Under the pieces are notes generated by a model, which searched no databases, was not told the DNA's origin, and saw only the letters and a program-made list of their open reading frames with translations. DNA of 64,000 bases, from assembly GCF_910592395.1 (NCBI RefSeq), contig NC_088313.1, positions 9,054,501 through 9,118,500 of the forward strand, written 5' to 3'. Below, piece after piece: positions 45,309 through 58,360 of the stretch. The translations under genes and the position numbers were made by a program. Source of the DNA: Lineus longissimus (Eukaryota; Nemertea; Pilidiophora; Heteronemertea; Lineidae). The number at the start of each line of letters is the position of its first letter. Position 1 is the first letter of the stretch.

Positions 45309-48089
45309 ATGGATACAAAGAAACAGGATCAATTACTTCTGCTTCACAGCAACTGCCAAGGATTCAACACAGCCAAACCAGACATAGACATACTCATACA
45401 TGAACACAAGCCAGACATCATCAACCTACAGGAAACACTTCGCACCAAGGACCAACCCATCTCATACCCAGGGTATACATCACACCATATTTACAAATCT
45501 CAGCACACATGTGGCACAACTCTACTCATCAAAAATAGCATCCCTGCCGGTCGCATCACAGACATCCCAGCAAATTTTCACCACAATGCATCTCAGTCAA
45601 CTTACACACCTCAAACACAACACCACTATGCATCTCCTCATTATACGCTCCCCAGGACACACTCCCAGAAGCCTATCTACATACATCACTCACAAATCAA
45701 CCCAATACCATACTCATAGGTGACCTTAACGCAAGACATCCAACATTTGGGGACACAGTTACCAACCGCAATGGAATCGCTCTCAACAGACTTTTCAACG
45801 ACGACCCTGTCCTTAGCATCAACCCTGGTCAACCTACCCGCTACTCACAAAAAACTGTCAACCCAGATCCCCCCCTCCCTCTGTCATCGACTATGTGATT
45901 GGTACTCACCAATCCTTTCCCAGCCTCACAGACTTCAAAGTCCTTGACCCCATCAGCAGCGACAACAGGCCAGTGTTGGTCACAATCAAGACCTCTCCAT
46001 TCACTCCTAGCTCAACCGACAAACCCAAACCACGTTTTGACATTGCCAACTGGAAATCCTACCGCCACGAAATCTCAGAACAGATCCAGATGTTACCTCC
46101 AGTCAACAGTACCCAAGACTCCATTGACCAAGCCATACTCGCATTCACGGACATACTTAAAGCAGCTGACACTCGTCATGTTCCAAAGACCGTCCAGACA
46201 AGCCGTCCTCCACTACCTCCGTTCATTGTCACTCTCATCAAGGAGAGAAAATGTCTCAGACGATCACATGCCTCCCAGCCCGACCAAGCCAAGAAGTCAC
46301 GCATCAACTCCTTGTCTGCGAATATACAAGAACTCATCAAAGTCCACCGTGAAAACACAGCCTCCATCCTATGGAACGACATCTCCCACAAAACGCCCCA
46401 GACGTTCTGGCCCACTGTTAGAAGATTCCTGAAGACCGGACAGTCATCAGCAGCACGTCCACTCCTTTTCAACAACAAGGTCTACAACACTCCTGAAGAA
46501 CAGACTCGATGCCGCCATGAATTCTACCAGGACATACACAGTATCCCCCCCCCCCCCCCCCCCCGCCCAGGACATGATGATCTCAACCGTGATGTACAGC
46601 AGTTCATAGACTGTTCACATAAAAACCGGAAAATTCCCAGACGCATTACCGAATTCAAGTCTACAGTGACACCAGAAGAGATCATCACCATCATCAAGAA
46701 AACACGTGACACTGCCCCGGGTAAAGACGGACTTTACTACTCCCACATCAAGAATCTGCCGCTCACTGCCTTACGCTATCTAGCTGACATCTACGAACAG
46801 TCCATCACATCGCAATACTTCCCGAAACTGTGGAAGCAGGGTACCACCACCCTCCTCCCCAAACCCAACAAGGACCACTCCAACCCAAAGAACTACCGAC
46901 CCATCACTTTCCTCCCTGCACTTGGTAAAACACTGGAACGCATTATCAACTCAAGACTCCGCAAACAACTCGAAGACGGTAGAATGATCAACCCCCATCA
47001 ATCCGGTTACAGACAAGGACGCAGTACTGCCGATCCCATCACTCGCCTTCTTCAACAAGCTTCTCGCAGCATCCATCAGAACAGGACAGTTATGGCAGCC
47101 TTCTACGATGTTGAAAAGGCTTTCGACAAGGTCTGGCATGACGGCCTCATCTTCAAATTACGTACCCACTCACGTCTCTCAATTGGTTTAACTCGACTTC
47201 TACAAAGCTTTCTCACGGATCGATCAACATGCTACACAGTCCGCCTCTCTTACTTCCAGCCGGCACTCCACAGGGCAGTGTCCTCGCACCCACCCTCTTC
47301 CTCCTGTGGGTTAATGACATCCCTCGCCCCCTGGCCCCAGTCGACCTCAATGGACAAGAACAGTACGCCAACGACTTGACTGCATGGTCTGCCCACCTTC
47401 ACGACTACGTAGCCAGAGAAAACCTCCAGACTCAAAACAAAAGCGTGGAATCTTGGAGCGACAAATGGAGGCAGACATACAACGCCGACAAAACTCAACT
47501 TCTAGCCATTACCAAGAAGAAAAGACATGTCCCTGCCTACATTCAAGTTAAAGGTCAACGCATTGATGCCAGCCCCACTTCGACTTCCCTTGGTATCACG
47601 CTAGATAAAAGACTGACAATGACCAATCACTTCAAGAAGATCTACGACCGAGTACGTACCCGCATCCCACTTCTCAAAGCCATTGCATATACCTACGACA
47701 AGCCCAGAGCTCCATCAACTGTGACTATCAGCATTTACAAAGCAATGATTGCTCCACTCATGTAGTATGCACCGACCGCCCTCACACTCTTCACGGACAA
47801 GCAATTCGCTAAATTGGAGAAGCTTCGCATCAAAGCTCATAAAATAGCGTTTGGCATCCCCAACTCCATGCACTCAAGACATGTACTAGACTTGATGTCC
47901 CCGATCACGCCCAAACAACGCATCCAAACACTAGCTATCAAATACATTTTCAGCGACAAGAGAGCAACAAGCATCAAGAGACTTCTACACCAGGCTCAAG
48001 CTAGATTTCCATACCACATGAAGGAACCATTGAGACACACTCCAATTGGGAAAATTCTGATTGCAAACAAGGCAGCTCCAGGCGATTAA
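45309..48089 (+). pseudogene. LINE ORF2 (APE endonuclease + reverse transcriptase), inactive
   Basis: ATG at 45309. The endonuclease begins LLLLHSNCQGFNTAKPDIDI and DIINLQETL; frame changes occur about 45590-45900 and GDLNARHPTFGD and SSDNRPVLVTI are the later EN motifs. RT: KDGLYYSHIKN, KNYRPITFLPALGKTLERI, HQSGYRQGRSTADPI, AFYDVEKAFDKVWHDG (first Asp present) and GTPQGSVLAPTLFLLWVND. The catalytic box reads QYAND (47364-47375) instead of YADD, a GAC to AAC change removing the first Asp. A frame shift lies near 47245 and TAG at 47763-47765 precedes YAPTALTLF. A 14-C run lies near 46545. Several independent lesions show a dead copy. Confidence 0.85.
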
Positions 48090-48240
48090 AAACATCATGC
48101 ACATCTCAAACACTGCAACCACTACACACAGAAAGACACATCTCAAACTCCGCTCATTCATACAACCCGTAGTACTCTTTCTTCATCCTCTTCAAGCACA
48201 GTCCCAGCCATCATTATTAGTCAGTGAATTATAATGCAAT

Positions 48241-49489
48241 CGCCAACTTTATTATTTCTTTTCAGATCTCACAGCTTCTTCAATCAATGAATGCTGAAAA
48301 CAGGTTTTCCTGGTAAAAGCGTAAGTATCCTTCTCCCCCCCCCCCAACCACCCTTTTTTAGATTGAATTTGATAGTCAATTATAGTAAAGTATATCACGT
48401 AGTTTGGTCTTTTCTGTACCATTTATTTTTATGTAGGGCAAAAATGACTACCTGTATGATGGTCCATGTTGGCAATTGTGATATGAACTTCATAGCCACA
48501 ATACAAACATGTATCCTTATGCATTCATGTAGACAAAGAAGTTCTAGAGTTGGAAGTTTCATATATTCTATTTTGGTACTGAGTTATAGTCAATTCAAAT
48601 GTTTTTAATGTTTTAAGATTGTTAGTCAATATTGTAGTGAAGTATATAATGCAAATTTATCGCACTTGTTATCTCCTAGTCGGAATTCCATTTGACAAGT
48701 TATTTGATACAAGATTATCCTGGCTCATGTTACTTATGCTCCTTCTATAGAGGAAAAGTTTTTAAATCAGAATGTTGTACTTCTCAGGCTAATAACAAAT
48801 AATGTGGTGGTAACATGGCCTTCCATTAGGCTTTATAAGCTTATAAAAAATAGGTACAAAAGTCATTATTATTATTCTGAGAAGCACATGGAGTTTGACT
48901 TTCAAAACTTGTCTATTCATTAACTGTGTATCTACCAATTATTCAATAAACACATGCTGCTGATCTCTGTACATCATATCCACAGATATTCACTTTACTA
49001 AACTTCAAGTGTATGCATCAGCATGGCCATGGCCATGGGCATGGACGCTTGTTTACTACACATGACTCTACCTCGTAAGATCCCCGTTTCATCCTGAAGT
49101 TTTCATGCCAGTGTCCTTAGCACGATGTTATACCAAAACTCTCCTCCCCGGGGTTCCATCCACATCGCTCCAGGCCAATGGATCCTGTAGTGAGGTATTT
49201 CCTGCGGCTCGAATGCATTTATATTTGTCATCAAGACGGTCATGATGGTCAAAAATAGTTTGTTAAGGTGTAAACTTTGTGTGAGTGATATTTATCAAAT
49301 GCCTGTGTACTGAATTTTGTATGGTAAATGCCTGTGATCAGAATAGCGCACTGCGCATGCTCCAAGAATAAAAGGGAAGTCCTCTTCCTGATGTAACAAG
49401 ATTTCCGGCTGACATGTTTTTATTTCATCCCTATTTTATCAGATTTTATCCGTCCAATCCTTGTGCTAGATATCCCCTGACACCCCAAA
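48241..49489. other. Intergenic; possible Copia 5' LTR remnant
   Basis: No exon recognised. AATAAA at 49367-49372, 138 bp before the gag ATG, would suit a polyadenylation signal in a 5' LTR, but there is no second LTR to compare, so this is only a possibility. Confidence 0.3.
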
Positions 49490-49504
49490 GTGAACTCTGG
49501 TAAG

Positions 49505-51262
49505 ATGTCAACAGGTTATGGGCGCCGTTATCGTCTTTGTTTCGACGGGGATGAGAGAAAGTACGAACTTTGGGAAGTGAAGTTCCTGGCGTACATGAGA
49601 ATCCAGAAACTCCATGACGCACTGACAACAGAGGATTCGACGAAGGTTGAAAATTTCAATTCGAAAAATGCCGAGGCCTACGCTGAACTAGTTCAGGTTC
49701 TTGACGATAGAAGTTTGTCATCAATTATACGTGATGCACCGGATAACGGTAAAGCATCTTTGAGTATTCTGAGAAATCACTACCTTCCCAAGGGGAAACC
49801 TCGTATAATAACACTGTACACAGAACTAACGTCACTGGTGAAAGGTTCTGACGAGTCCATAACGGACTATTTGATACGTGCTGAAACGGCAGCTGCATTT
49901 TTGAAAGACTCTGGTGAGACTATAAGCGATGGTCTCGTGGTGTCAATGGTATTGAAAGGCTTGCCGGGTGACTACAGATCGTTTGTGACGGTTGTCACAC
50001 AACATGAAAAACCATTCACGTTTCCTGAATTGAAAGTGTCATTAGGAAACCAAGAAGACACAAAGAAGGTTACGCAATCTGCGTGTGGCAGTGGTGATAG
50101 TGCTGTTTCTTCAAACTGTGATAGTTCTGTGATGAAAGATGGTACATATTCAAAAGTTCATGGACGTGGTGATAAAGTCGAAAATGTCAGATTTCAAGGC
50201 ACATGTTTCAAATGTCAAAAACCGGGACACAAGATAGCTGATTGTCGTGTGAAGTTGTCGAACTATTCGAACAGAAGTAGTGCCGGTACGAACAACAACA
50301 GATTATGTGAAGTGTGCAAAACGTCAACTCATGACACTCGTGTTTGTAGAAAGAAAAAGTTCAACACTGCAAATTCTGTTGATGTAGGGTGTTCAGACAC
50401 TAATGTTGATTGTAATGATTACATGTATGATGACATGCGTAACCATTCCTTTATTTTCAGCATTGATGATGATTCTACTGACTCCTTTGCTTACAGTGTT
50501 AGTGGGTTGTTGGTGGATTGTGGTGCCACCACCCATATTGTGCGCGATGAGTCAAAGTTCACTAAATTTGATCTATCTTTTTACCCTCCGCGTCATTTTA
50601 TTGAACTGGCTAATGGTAGTCGATCAAATGATCTCGCATTCAAAAGAGGTGACGCACGTGTAGATTTGGTTCATTCATTGGGAAAGGTCCACTCAGCTAT
50701 TTTGAAAGATGCTTTGAACATTCCATCATTTTCTCAAGATATATTTTCAGTTCAGGCTGACACAGAAAATGGTGCCTGTTTTGAATTTGGGCCTGATTCG
50801 GCTGTTTTGCACTCCGGTGGCACTAGGTTTGATATTGCCAAAAAGATTAAATTGTACTTCTTGAACAAGGTTGCTGAGCATAAGGTATCAAAGAGTTTGA
50901 AAGATTGGCACGAGGTCCTAGGCCATTGTAACACAAAAGATGTTCTGAAACTAGAAAATATTGTTGATGGTATGGTCATAACAGATAGATCTGTATTTGA
51001 GTGTGGTGTTTGTATCAAAGGAAAGATGACTTAACATAGAAACCGTAATCCTGATAGACGTGCAACGTAGTCACTTGAACTTGTACACTTCCATCTTGCT
51101 GGGCCAATTGAGCCTGTAGCCGTAGATGGTTTTAAATATGCCTTGGGATGTGTTGACGATTACTCTGGTTTGATTATGGTATACTTTTTAAAACTGAAAA
51201 GTGACGCATTGCATGCAACCGAGAAGTTCCTTGCTGATGTAGCCTCTTATGCAGCGGTCAAC
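49505..51262 (+). pseudogene. Copia-type LTR retrotransposon fragment: gag, protease, integrase start
   Basis: ATG at 49505 (MSTGYGRRYRLCFDGDERKY). The UBN2-type gag has TLYTELTSLVKGSDESITDY and VLKGLPGDYRSFV. The CCHC knuckle CFKCQKPGHKIADC is at about 50204. Aspartic protease: LLVDCGATTHIV (about 50510). GAG-pre-integrase: DWHEVLGHCNTKDV...CGVCIKGKMT. In-frame TAA (51032-51034) and TAG (about 51068) then interrupt. The integrase core continues SLELVHFHLAGPIEPVAVDG and GCVDDYSGLIMVYF. The first catalytic Asp, normally in LVHSDL or similar, is His here (CAT 51092-51094). The match ends about 51262; no reverse transcriptase is present. Confidence 0.85.
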
Positions 51263-52388
51263 ATGAACCCTGTACCCCCCCTGTTCAGGGGTCAACACCA
51301 ATTCGACGCCAAATCGGCGGCGCGTTCTGAGTGATGCTAAATTTTGCAACTGTCTTCAACCTGTCGAGTAGTCAAAATAATGAGAAAGAAAAATGGTCGA
51401 CGCCGTGGGGCCAACAGAAAAGATGCAGCGCCGCAATTCTGTCATCGCGTGATTATTTTTGAGACGACTTCCTGGCGTGCGTTTGCGAATCTGCGGCTTT
51501 CATATGGAAAGCTGGCCGAGTACAATGGCGGTGCAAGCAGATAGGTATGCACTCCTTTTTACGCTTGATTTTAATCCTTTCCAATGGTTCCAGACACTGC
51601 GAGTGCAGATCGTTTTTATCGATCATTACTGATTGTATTGCTGGCATAATTTATGACTGTTTCGCATGTAATCTTGCCAGCTGAGTTTGAAGTTTGCGGT
51701 GTCCGCGATCTGCACGTGTGAAAGCTGTAGCCTACACACACATGTACTGTAAGAATGTACGTCAGATATGTATGCTGTGTGCATTGTCTGTCTAAAGCAT
51801 TCTACTTGGTTATTCCACAGAGAAGTGCACCCACCCCAGCTTTTGCTATTGAAAATTACTTTGAAATAATCCTAAGGGTGATATATACATGGTAATCATG
51901 GTAATTGGTCCATACAGAGTCTTGAAATAATTTGGGTCCCTTTCATTTCTGACTTTTGTGGCGTTTTATATTGTCCGGAAATAGATTCAGTGTGCATCCG
52001 ACAATTGAGTTCATGTGTATTACATCTTTTTTGCATGCATTCTGTATCTGTTTTCAGACATCTGTAACTGCTTCAAAAGTCACATTTTTTTGTGAAATAG
52101 TATTTCACCACCCTCTCTGGACCTCATACACATACATTCAAAGAGATTATTCATATCGCTTAATTGCAAGGATTATTGCAAAATATCGAGGTGGGTGCAC
52201 TTCTGTAAAATAACCCTGTACTCATCCCCACCATGTTCTGAAACTGAATTTCGCACAAGTTTTTGAGAGGCTGTTTCGCATAGTGGCATAGACCATTATC
52301 CTTGCATGTACGGTACTCAATCTCAACGCCCACGTCTCTTGAAAAAGTGAGGCCGGTTTACTCATTTCTTTTTGCTTTGTAATTTCAG
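51263..52388. other. Possible 5' region of the next gene; small ORF 51377-51544
   Basis: Sequence changes abruptly after the Copia fragment. An ATG frame at 51377-51544 encodes a basic peptide (MRKKNGRRRGANRKDAAPQF) and its end (GATAG|GTATGC) looks like a splice donor, so it may be a leader exon. Nothing else recognised. Confidence 0.25.
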
Positions 52389-55300
52389 AATGCTTTTACG
52401 TGTATTGATAAATAATGAAAAGCACGGCCTTTCCGGAGTGAACTCTGACGAAATTCTACAAAAAGGTAAACAGATCTGGGCACCCTCTCTAGCTTTTGAA
52501 CATTGTCATGTAATAATGCCAGTGTTGTTAGTTGTCCAGTGTCATCTAAATACTGCCCTGGTTATGATGAATATATTTAATTCAGAGCCTGAGGAAATAT
52601 AACATCTTTTTGATATTACCATGTTCCAAACTGTCTGACTGCAATTTGAAAATGATCTCAAATGCACTTTGCCCAGAGCAATGCATAAACTAATGTATGT
52701 TATTCCAGTTATTGCTGCATATTGATGTGTTCTGTTGTATTCAGTGCAGCAAGATTTTGGAAAACCCAGTAGTTCAGTATAGGTTAAACTCATTTTACTT
52801 GCAGCTTGCGAAAAGGCTGGTGCGACTGAAGGACATTTTGTCCTTTCAGATGATGGGCAAGCGATAGTGGATGAGAACTTCATGGGGTCACTGCCAGGAC
52901 TGACATGGCTGGAGTTTGTAAGCACTGGACCTGATTCAAGTACACCTAATACTAGCCTAACCTCAGAAAATGAGGATGGTAAGTTTTCCTTTGCTTGATT
53001 GGCACTTCTTGAAAATAAGCCTATACACATTGATCAGCTGGTTATAATTATATTCACCTTATGTGGCCTGATGATTGATAACCTGAAACTGAATTTCCAT
53101 TTGGTTCACTAGTTAGTAGTTACAGGTCAGGAGGAATTGCTATCTTGGCCTCTGAACCTGGACCTCAGTCATGCAATAATCAGATGCGGTGCCAAGGGGG
53201 GGCACTCCCGGCCCGTGCTCTCTATTGTTGTGAAAAATCCTTGAAATCAACCAGGATAATTTATTTAGATTCTGAATGAATTCGACCATATTTATCAACT
53301 AGGAATAGCAGTCAGCTACAGAAGAGAACAGCAATCTTAAAGCAGTCAGCTACAGAAGAGAACAGCAATCTTAAACACTTCTTCTGACAAAAACAAGATG
53401 TACAACATGACAGTAAACAAGAAGTGCTATGAATTAGCAACGGGAAACCCTGACTTGCTTGAGAGCAAAGGTACACTGCTGAAAAAAGCAAGGCATGAGG
53501 TGAGTTTCTTTCAGGAAGGAGCAAAAGCAAGGCCAGAAAACGTTTTAGAAAGGGTGAATTACTTTACTAAAAGCAAAACAAATATTTCTTGCCCCCCTCC
53601 ACCAGGGGCAAAATCCTGGCAGAAACACTGAGTCTGCGACATTCTTCTATTTTTCTTTCCTTTCTTCCTTCTTCATCACCAATCTCAGATTTTGACACTT
53701 GGTGTCCAGTGTGATTTTTCAAGTTGTCCTCGTTGTTAAAAGGAATCCGACAGTCGAGTTATCATGTATCGATAGGCTTCTTGTTTAAAGTGTGAATAGT
53801 ACAGAAGTAAAACATTGTTCATTTAGCTATATATTTAGTAGGCAATACACTGACATTCCATTTTCATTTGTATTTGAAAATATTTTCAGGTGAACAAGGA
53901 GTACACATTCAAGAAAAAGACTCGGGGTCAGTGCAGAAAAAGGCCTGATTTGAAATTAGTCAGCAAAGAACTTCGAACAGTTCGACTCCAGGAGATCCCC
54001 AGTGAACTTCGTGAACTAGAGTTAAACGAAAAAGTTTCTCAAGCAAAGCTGAAAACTAAAATCGAATTAAACCTGGTGGAGGAGGCAGAGGTGTTGAAGT
54101 CCTCCTTGACTGAGATGAAGCAAAAGCGGCATGCCTTGTTGTCGGAACAGATACTTTTGCAGAGAAAAGAAAAGAAGGTTGTCAGGGACAAGAGGTATCG
54201 AATTAAAGCTAATAATGCATCGGTGGTTCCTGTTACTGCTTCAACCAGTACTGAGAGTAGTTGCAGTATGGACTTATCGCATGACTCCGAAATAGACTTG
54301 ACTGAAGAGTGTGATGACGAAGATGATTTTCTGTCTTCTGCAGAAGAGAGAGAAACTGTGCTAGTCTCTGAAACACCATCACCATGTAACTCTGAGGTTG
54401 ACCGAATTCTGCATTTCAAGCAGGAAAAGCTGTCCGATTCTGGCTCAGGTGATGACCAACTTTCTGTCGCTGTAGACCAAAATGTGGTGTGTGTCCCTGA
54501 AACACCATCACCCTTCCCTGTTCCAGATGCTGAGCAAACCCAAGATGCTGGCACGTGATTCTGGCACTAATGATGCTGGTGCACCAGGGATTGACACATC
54601 TGATATTTTTGACCCAAGGTTAGTATTGTCAGACAAAAGTACTAGCGTGCATGCATTGTACAAGAAATACCACACTGAAAAGTCTAGCTTGGCACCAAAG
54701 TATGTAAATGTTGGCAGCCATGTTAAAATATCTAGGTTCAGAGAACTTACACTTGAGCAGTTTGTAGAGGTAAAGTCAAACATGTGTCCTCAGTTACATC
54801 CGTCATTTGAAAGCTGTGAATGCCAGAGTTCAATTGAAATAGCGCAGTACATTTTACAAAATGAACCAGTTTCTCTTCGCCAAACCTTCAAGCATTGTTT
54901 TCCTGGCCGAAAATATAATCGTACAACAATTTTTAACAAGGTTCTAGAGATGCCCACAGTCTTGTTAGAAATGGGGCGATCTGACAAACAAACCATAAAG
55001 CAGGGTGAAACTCAGTTGTATGTGATCCACAAGGATCCCAAGATAGATTATCAACATTTCATTGAAATGGGAATCAGTACTGGCATAGTGTCATCATCAT
55101 CAAAACAGACCAGTTTCATTCCTAAAGAACAGCTGAAGCTGTTGCACAGACTAGCATCATCAGAAAAATATCGACAATTGATTACTTATGCAGCAACATC
55201 AAATATGTCTACTTCACAAACCAGAAAGGCCTACAACAAGGACTGTGGGCAGCTGAAAACGAAAGTTGAAGAAAATCTACAAAAAATGCAGAACATCTAT

Positions 55301-57428
55301 GCTGCATATGAAGAACTTTTGTCAGTCCAAGACCATGCACTTGTGCAATTCTTTGGGTTATGTGATGAAGAAAGTTCCATGGACTCTCAGACTACAAACA
55401 CTGATGATGTTGATGCTGGTGCTGATGAACCTTGTGAAGTTCTTCAGCGAGAAGATATGTCTGACAGTGATTCAGACACTGAGCATGTTGTCATTGATTC
55501 ATCGTCTTCTTCATCAGAAGATGAAGTTGCTGACAAATTAATTGGGATGAAGTCAATTAAAGATCCTGCCCTTGTTGTGCTTGTTAACCAGAAACGAGCC
55601 CAGCTTAGACATAAACATAACCGCCTTCGTAGTGAACGATTGGCCCGGGAGCGGCTAATGAAAAGGACAATAAATAGTTCAACAAGAACCTTACTCCAGC
55701 GCCATCCAAATATTGGAAAGATAATGGAGCGTATTGTCAAAGATGCTGGTGTTGGGGCGGACAAGTGGCGTTCCACATCTAGCCTTACGTGGGAACGCCG
55801 CAAGGTCGGACAGAAAATGACCATATCTAAATTGAGGCGTGAACTGAGCAAACAAATTGGAGAAGATGTCAGTCATGGTACAGTAATTCAACTTTGTGTT
55901 CCACGCAATAAAAGATATCGTTCAAGTGCCAGGTATCATGGCGCTGCTAACATTGTCTCTAAACGGGCCCGCAAAGGTTTTGACGTCAAGATTAATGTGG
56001 ATGACCATTGGTCTAATGCACTATATCAATCACTGGATTGTTTGCAGCAAACTGATAACAGTGGTATTTTTTACTTAAACCGTGATGATGCTGCTGGCTT
56101 CAGGCTGAATACTTTAGCTACTGCTAACATATTTCAAACTCTAATGGTTCGGGGGGCTGAAGATTTGGCAACGCGTACAGACTTCACCACAAAGGAGACC
56201 TCACAGTTACAGGTGTCGAGTTATTGTTTCACTGGGTCAGAAAGTACTAAGGAAGACTATGCCGGTGTTGTGAAAGCATCTGCTTTAACTCCAAAGACAC
56301 CGACACAGCATGCTGCAGACTTGCGAATGCTTATGAAAGATGCTAGGTTTGCTCATGTTTTCAAAGGTCCAAATGGTTCACCCAAGCCCATTTATGTCAT
56401 TCGAGTTGATGGTGGGGGAGGATGAAAATCCTGAGCATGCAGAGCAAAGATTTCTGTGGACTGAATGGCATCTTGAAATGGGAAAATTGGCTACGTTCGT
56501 ATCAACCAGATATAGTGGGGGTAGCTACCTCAATGAAGTAGAGCATTTGAATGGACAGCTCTGCAGGGCCCATGCAAACCTGTTCATACCGTCAAATTTG
56601 TTAGGTCCAAATAAAGACCCAGCAACTGGACAACAAGATGACGCAATGGCTACTGCTAATCTCAAGGAAGCTGTTGACATTTATATCTCTCGAGTGGACA
56701 ACACCCCTTTCAAAGATAGCACTATCAAACTGTTCCGAGCTGCTGCTTCTTCAGATCTCAGTGAAAGGCGACCCATTTTATTGGAACATTTAAAGGCAAG
56801 TGGACCCAAAAGAGAGCAGTTAAAAAGAAAATACTCACATGATCAAAAGGTTCAGGCATATTTAAATCATTTTGCAACTGTTCTGGCTGTACAGAAGGCA
56901 CATGAAATAGACACTGTCAAATATGTGTATGGATTAGTGTGCTACTTTTCTTCTGAATGCTGTCATCCATTTTGTGCTGCCCATGTTGGCAGTGAACCAG
57001 CAGATTTCAATTGGTTTGAAGGTAGCCCTAAACTCAGCTTTTTTCCATGGCCTGCCGTGGATGTATCTAGAAAATCCGAAGACTGTCAAGTGTGCAAAAA
57101 GTGTTATGGGCATTTTATGAAATACACTGATCTGCTAGAACAGCATAACCAGTGTATCAGTGTAGACCCTGACTCACACCTACCTTCTACCCAGATTGGG
57201 CAGGTATTTACTTCCAAAAAGGAAGATGCCAATCGGAGGAGAAAGCAAGATCCCAATGCCGATGTTGAACCACTGTCAGAAATTGAATTGTCATCACTGT
57301 CCAAGAAGCTCTGCTTGTCTGAGGAGCGAGTTCAGTTTCATTTTGATCACCTTCTAAGTGTGCATAATGCACGACGAAGAGATGCTAGAAAAGCAGTGGA
57401 AACACGCCGGGCCCAACATGACCAGTAA
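52389..57428 (+). pseudogene. Intron-containing DDE-transposase-like gene, superfamily not recognised
   Basis: Exons I can support: 52389-52465 (MLLRVLINNEKHGLSGVNSD), 52805-52978 (ACEKAGATEGHFVLSDD), about 53375-53499 (MTVNKKCYELATGNPDLLES), then 53890-57428. The junctions of the first two and of 53499/53890 are in phase; the start of the third exon is unresolved. The long exon has a Lys-rich coiled coil (about 53960-54200), an acidic Ser-rich linker, basic helices (LRSERLARERLMKRT) and a C-terminal domain. Candidate acidic residues lie in KINVDDHWSNA, IRVDGGGDENPEHAE and GGSYLNEVEHLNGQL, the spacing expected of an RNase-H-fold transposase. A Cys/His region (CHPFCAAH, CQVCKKCYGHF) follows. 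Two single-base insertions break the frame: near 54553 and in the G-run near 56413. I recall similar uncharacterised proteins in cnidarians and other invertebrates but no named family. Confidence 0.6.
53308..53374. repeat. 34-bp tandem duplication at an exon edge
   Basis: CAGTCAGCTACAGAAGAGAA with CAGCAATCTTAAA occurs twice in a row. It duplicates the putative splice acceptor, so the true exon boundary is ambiguous. Confidence 0.85.
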
Positions 57429-58360
57429 TACTTTGGTACTGTTATAGATCATACTTCCCAGTGGTTCCCCCAGAAATTAAGTTTGAATGAAAATCCTGGT
57501 CAGAACAACAACATTATCCCATATTTGGATTTCTTTGGGGGGGGGCATCTGGCAGAAACACTGCTTTCTAAGCATTCCTATTATTTGAAATCTCCGGGCC
57601 AAAGAATCCATTTGCAACAGTACTGATAATCACACCCCTGTTTACAAGAACAAGAGGCCCAAGGGCCTGGCGCTCAGCTGGATGACCTAATAACATAGGA
57701 CTGAGGGTATAAAGTTGTAAATATCGGCTTTATACTACTGTTTGAAGGTCAAGAGAACACGTTATACCACTAAAATTTCCAATGCAGAGCTGCCAGCTGG
57801 ATGAAATATGATTGAACTAATCAGCCATGGTATGTAAATATTACAGGAGGCAACGGAAGATATCCCTAGTTCAGTATAGCTTTACAGAAAAATGGGAGTA
57901 ACATTATTGTGTTGCTTAAAACGTCTACTTTTTACTCATGTAAGAATCGTAGTACTAATAATAACTTTAACTTATTTTCCAGTTATGATAACACAACACG
58001 CATCTTCATGATCATGATCTTTCTCAAACTAACTGAATGACCTATTAGTAATCGCCTTGGATGCACAACCTAACCACATATCAATCCGCCCCGACGATCG
58101 ACACATCCATTCGATTCGATAACCGGGTAACCCTCGATAAAGTTTGATAAATAAACTAGAACTGAGATTTCACAGGAGCACCTGTGAATTCATGACTCCA
58201 GGGTTGTTTTGAGGGCGATATTGGTCTTGAGTTGGTCTTGAGTATGGGGACGTGAAGGTCCGTGTGAGGCACCTGGGGAGAGAAGACTAGTTGAACGATG
58301 GGATCTGACACGGACACTACTATTGATCTCATTATATGACTGAATACCATTTAATTACAA
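57429..58360. repeat. Non-coding; repeat head AAGAGGCCCAAGGGCCTGGC
   Basis: At about 57650 ACAAGAGGCCCAAGGGCCTG is followed by GCGCTCAGCTGG, a form I associate with abundant dispersed repeats of marine invertebrates (recollection, not verified). No gene seen up to 58360. Confidence 0.35.

Larger units (their letters stand above)
43300..48240 (+). mobile_element. Jockey/CR1-like non-LTR retrotransposon (LINE), near full length, inactive
   Basis: Layout: a T/G-rich 5' leader (about 43330-43700), ORF1 (43718-45252) with zinc knuckles, ORF2 (45309-48089) with endonuclease and reverse transcriptase, then a short 3' tail. No LTRs. RNase H was not seen, which favours Jockey/CR1-type clades over I. 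The poly-A end and target duplication were not located. Confidence 0.8.
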
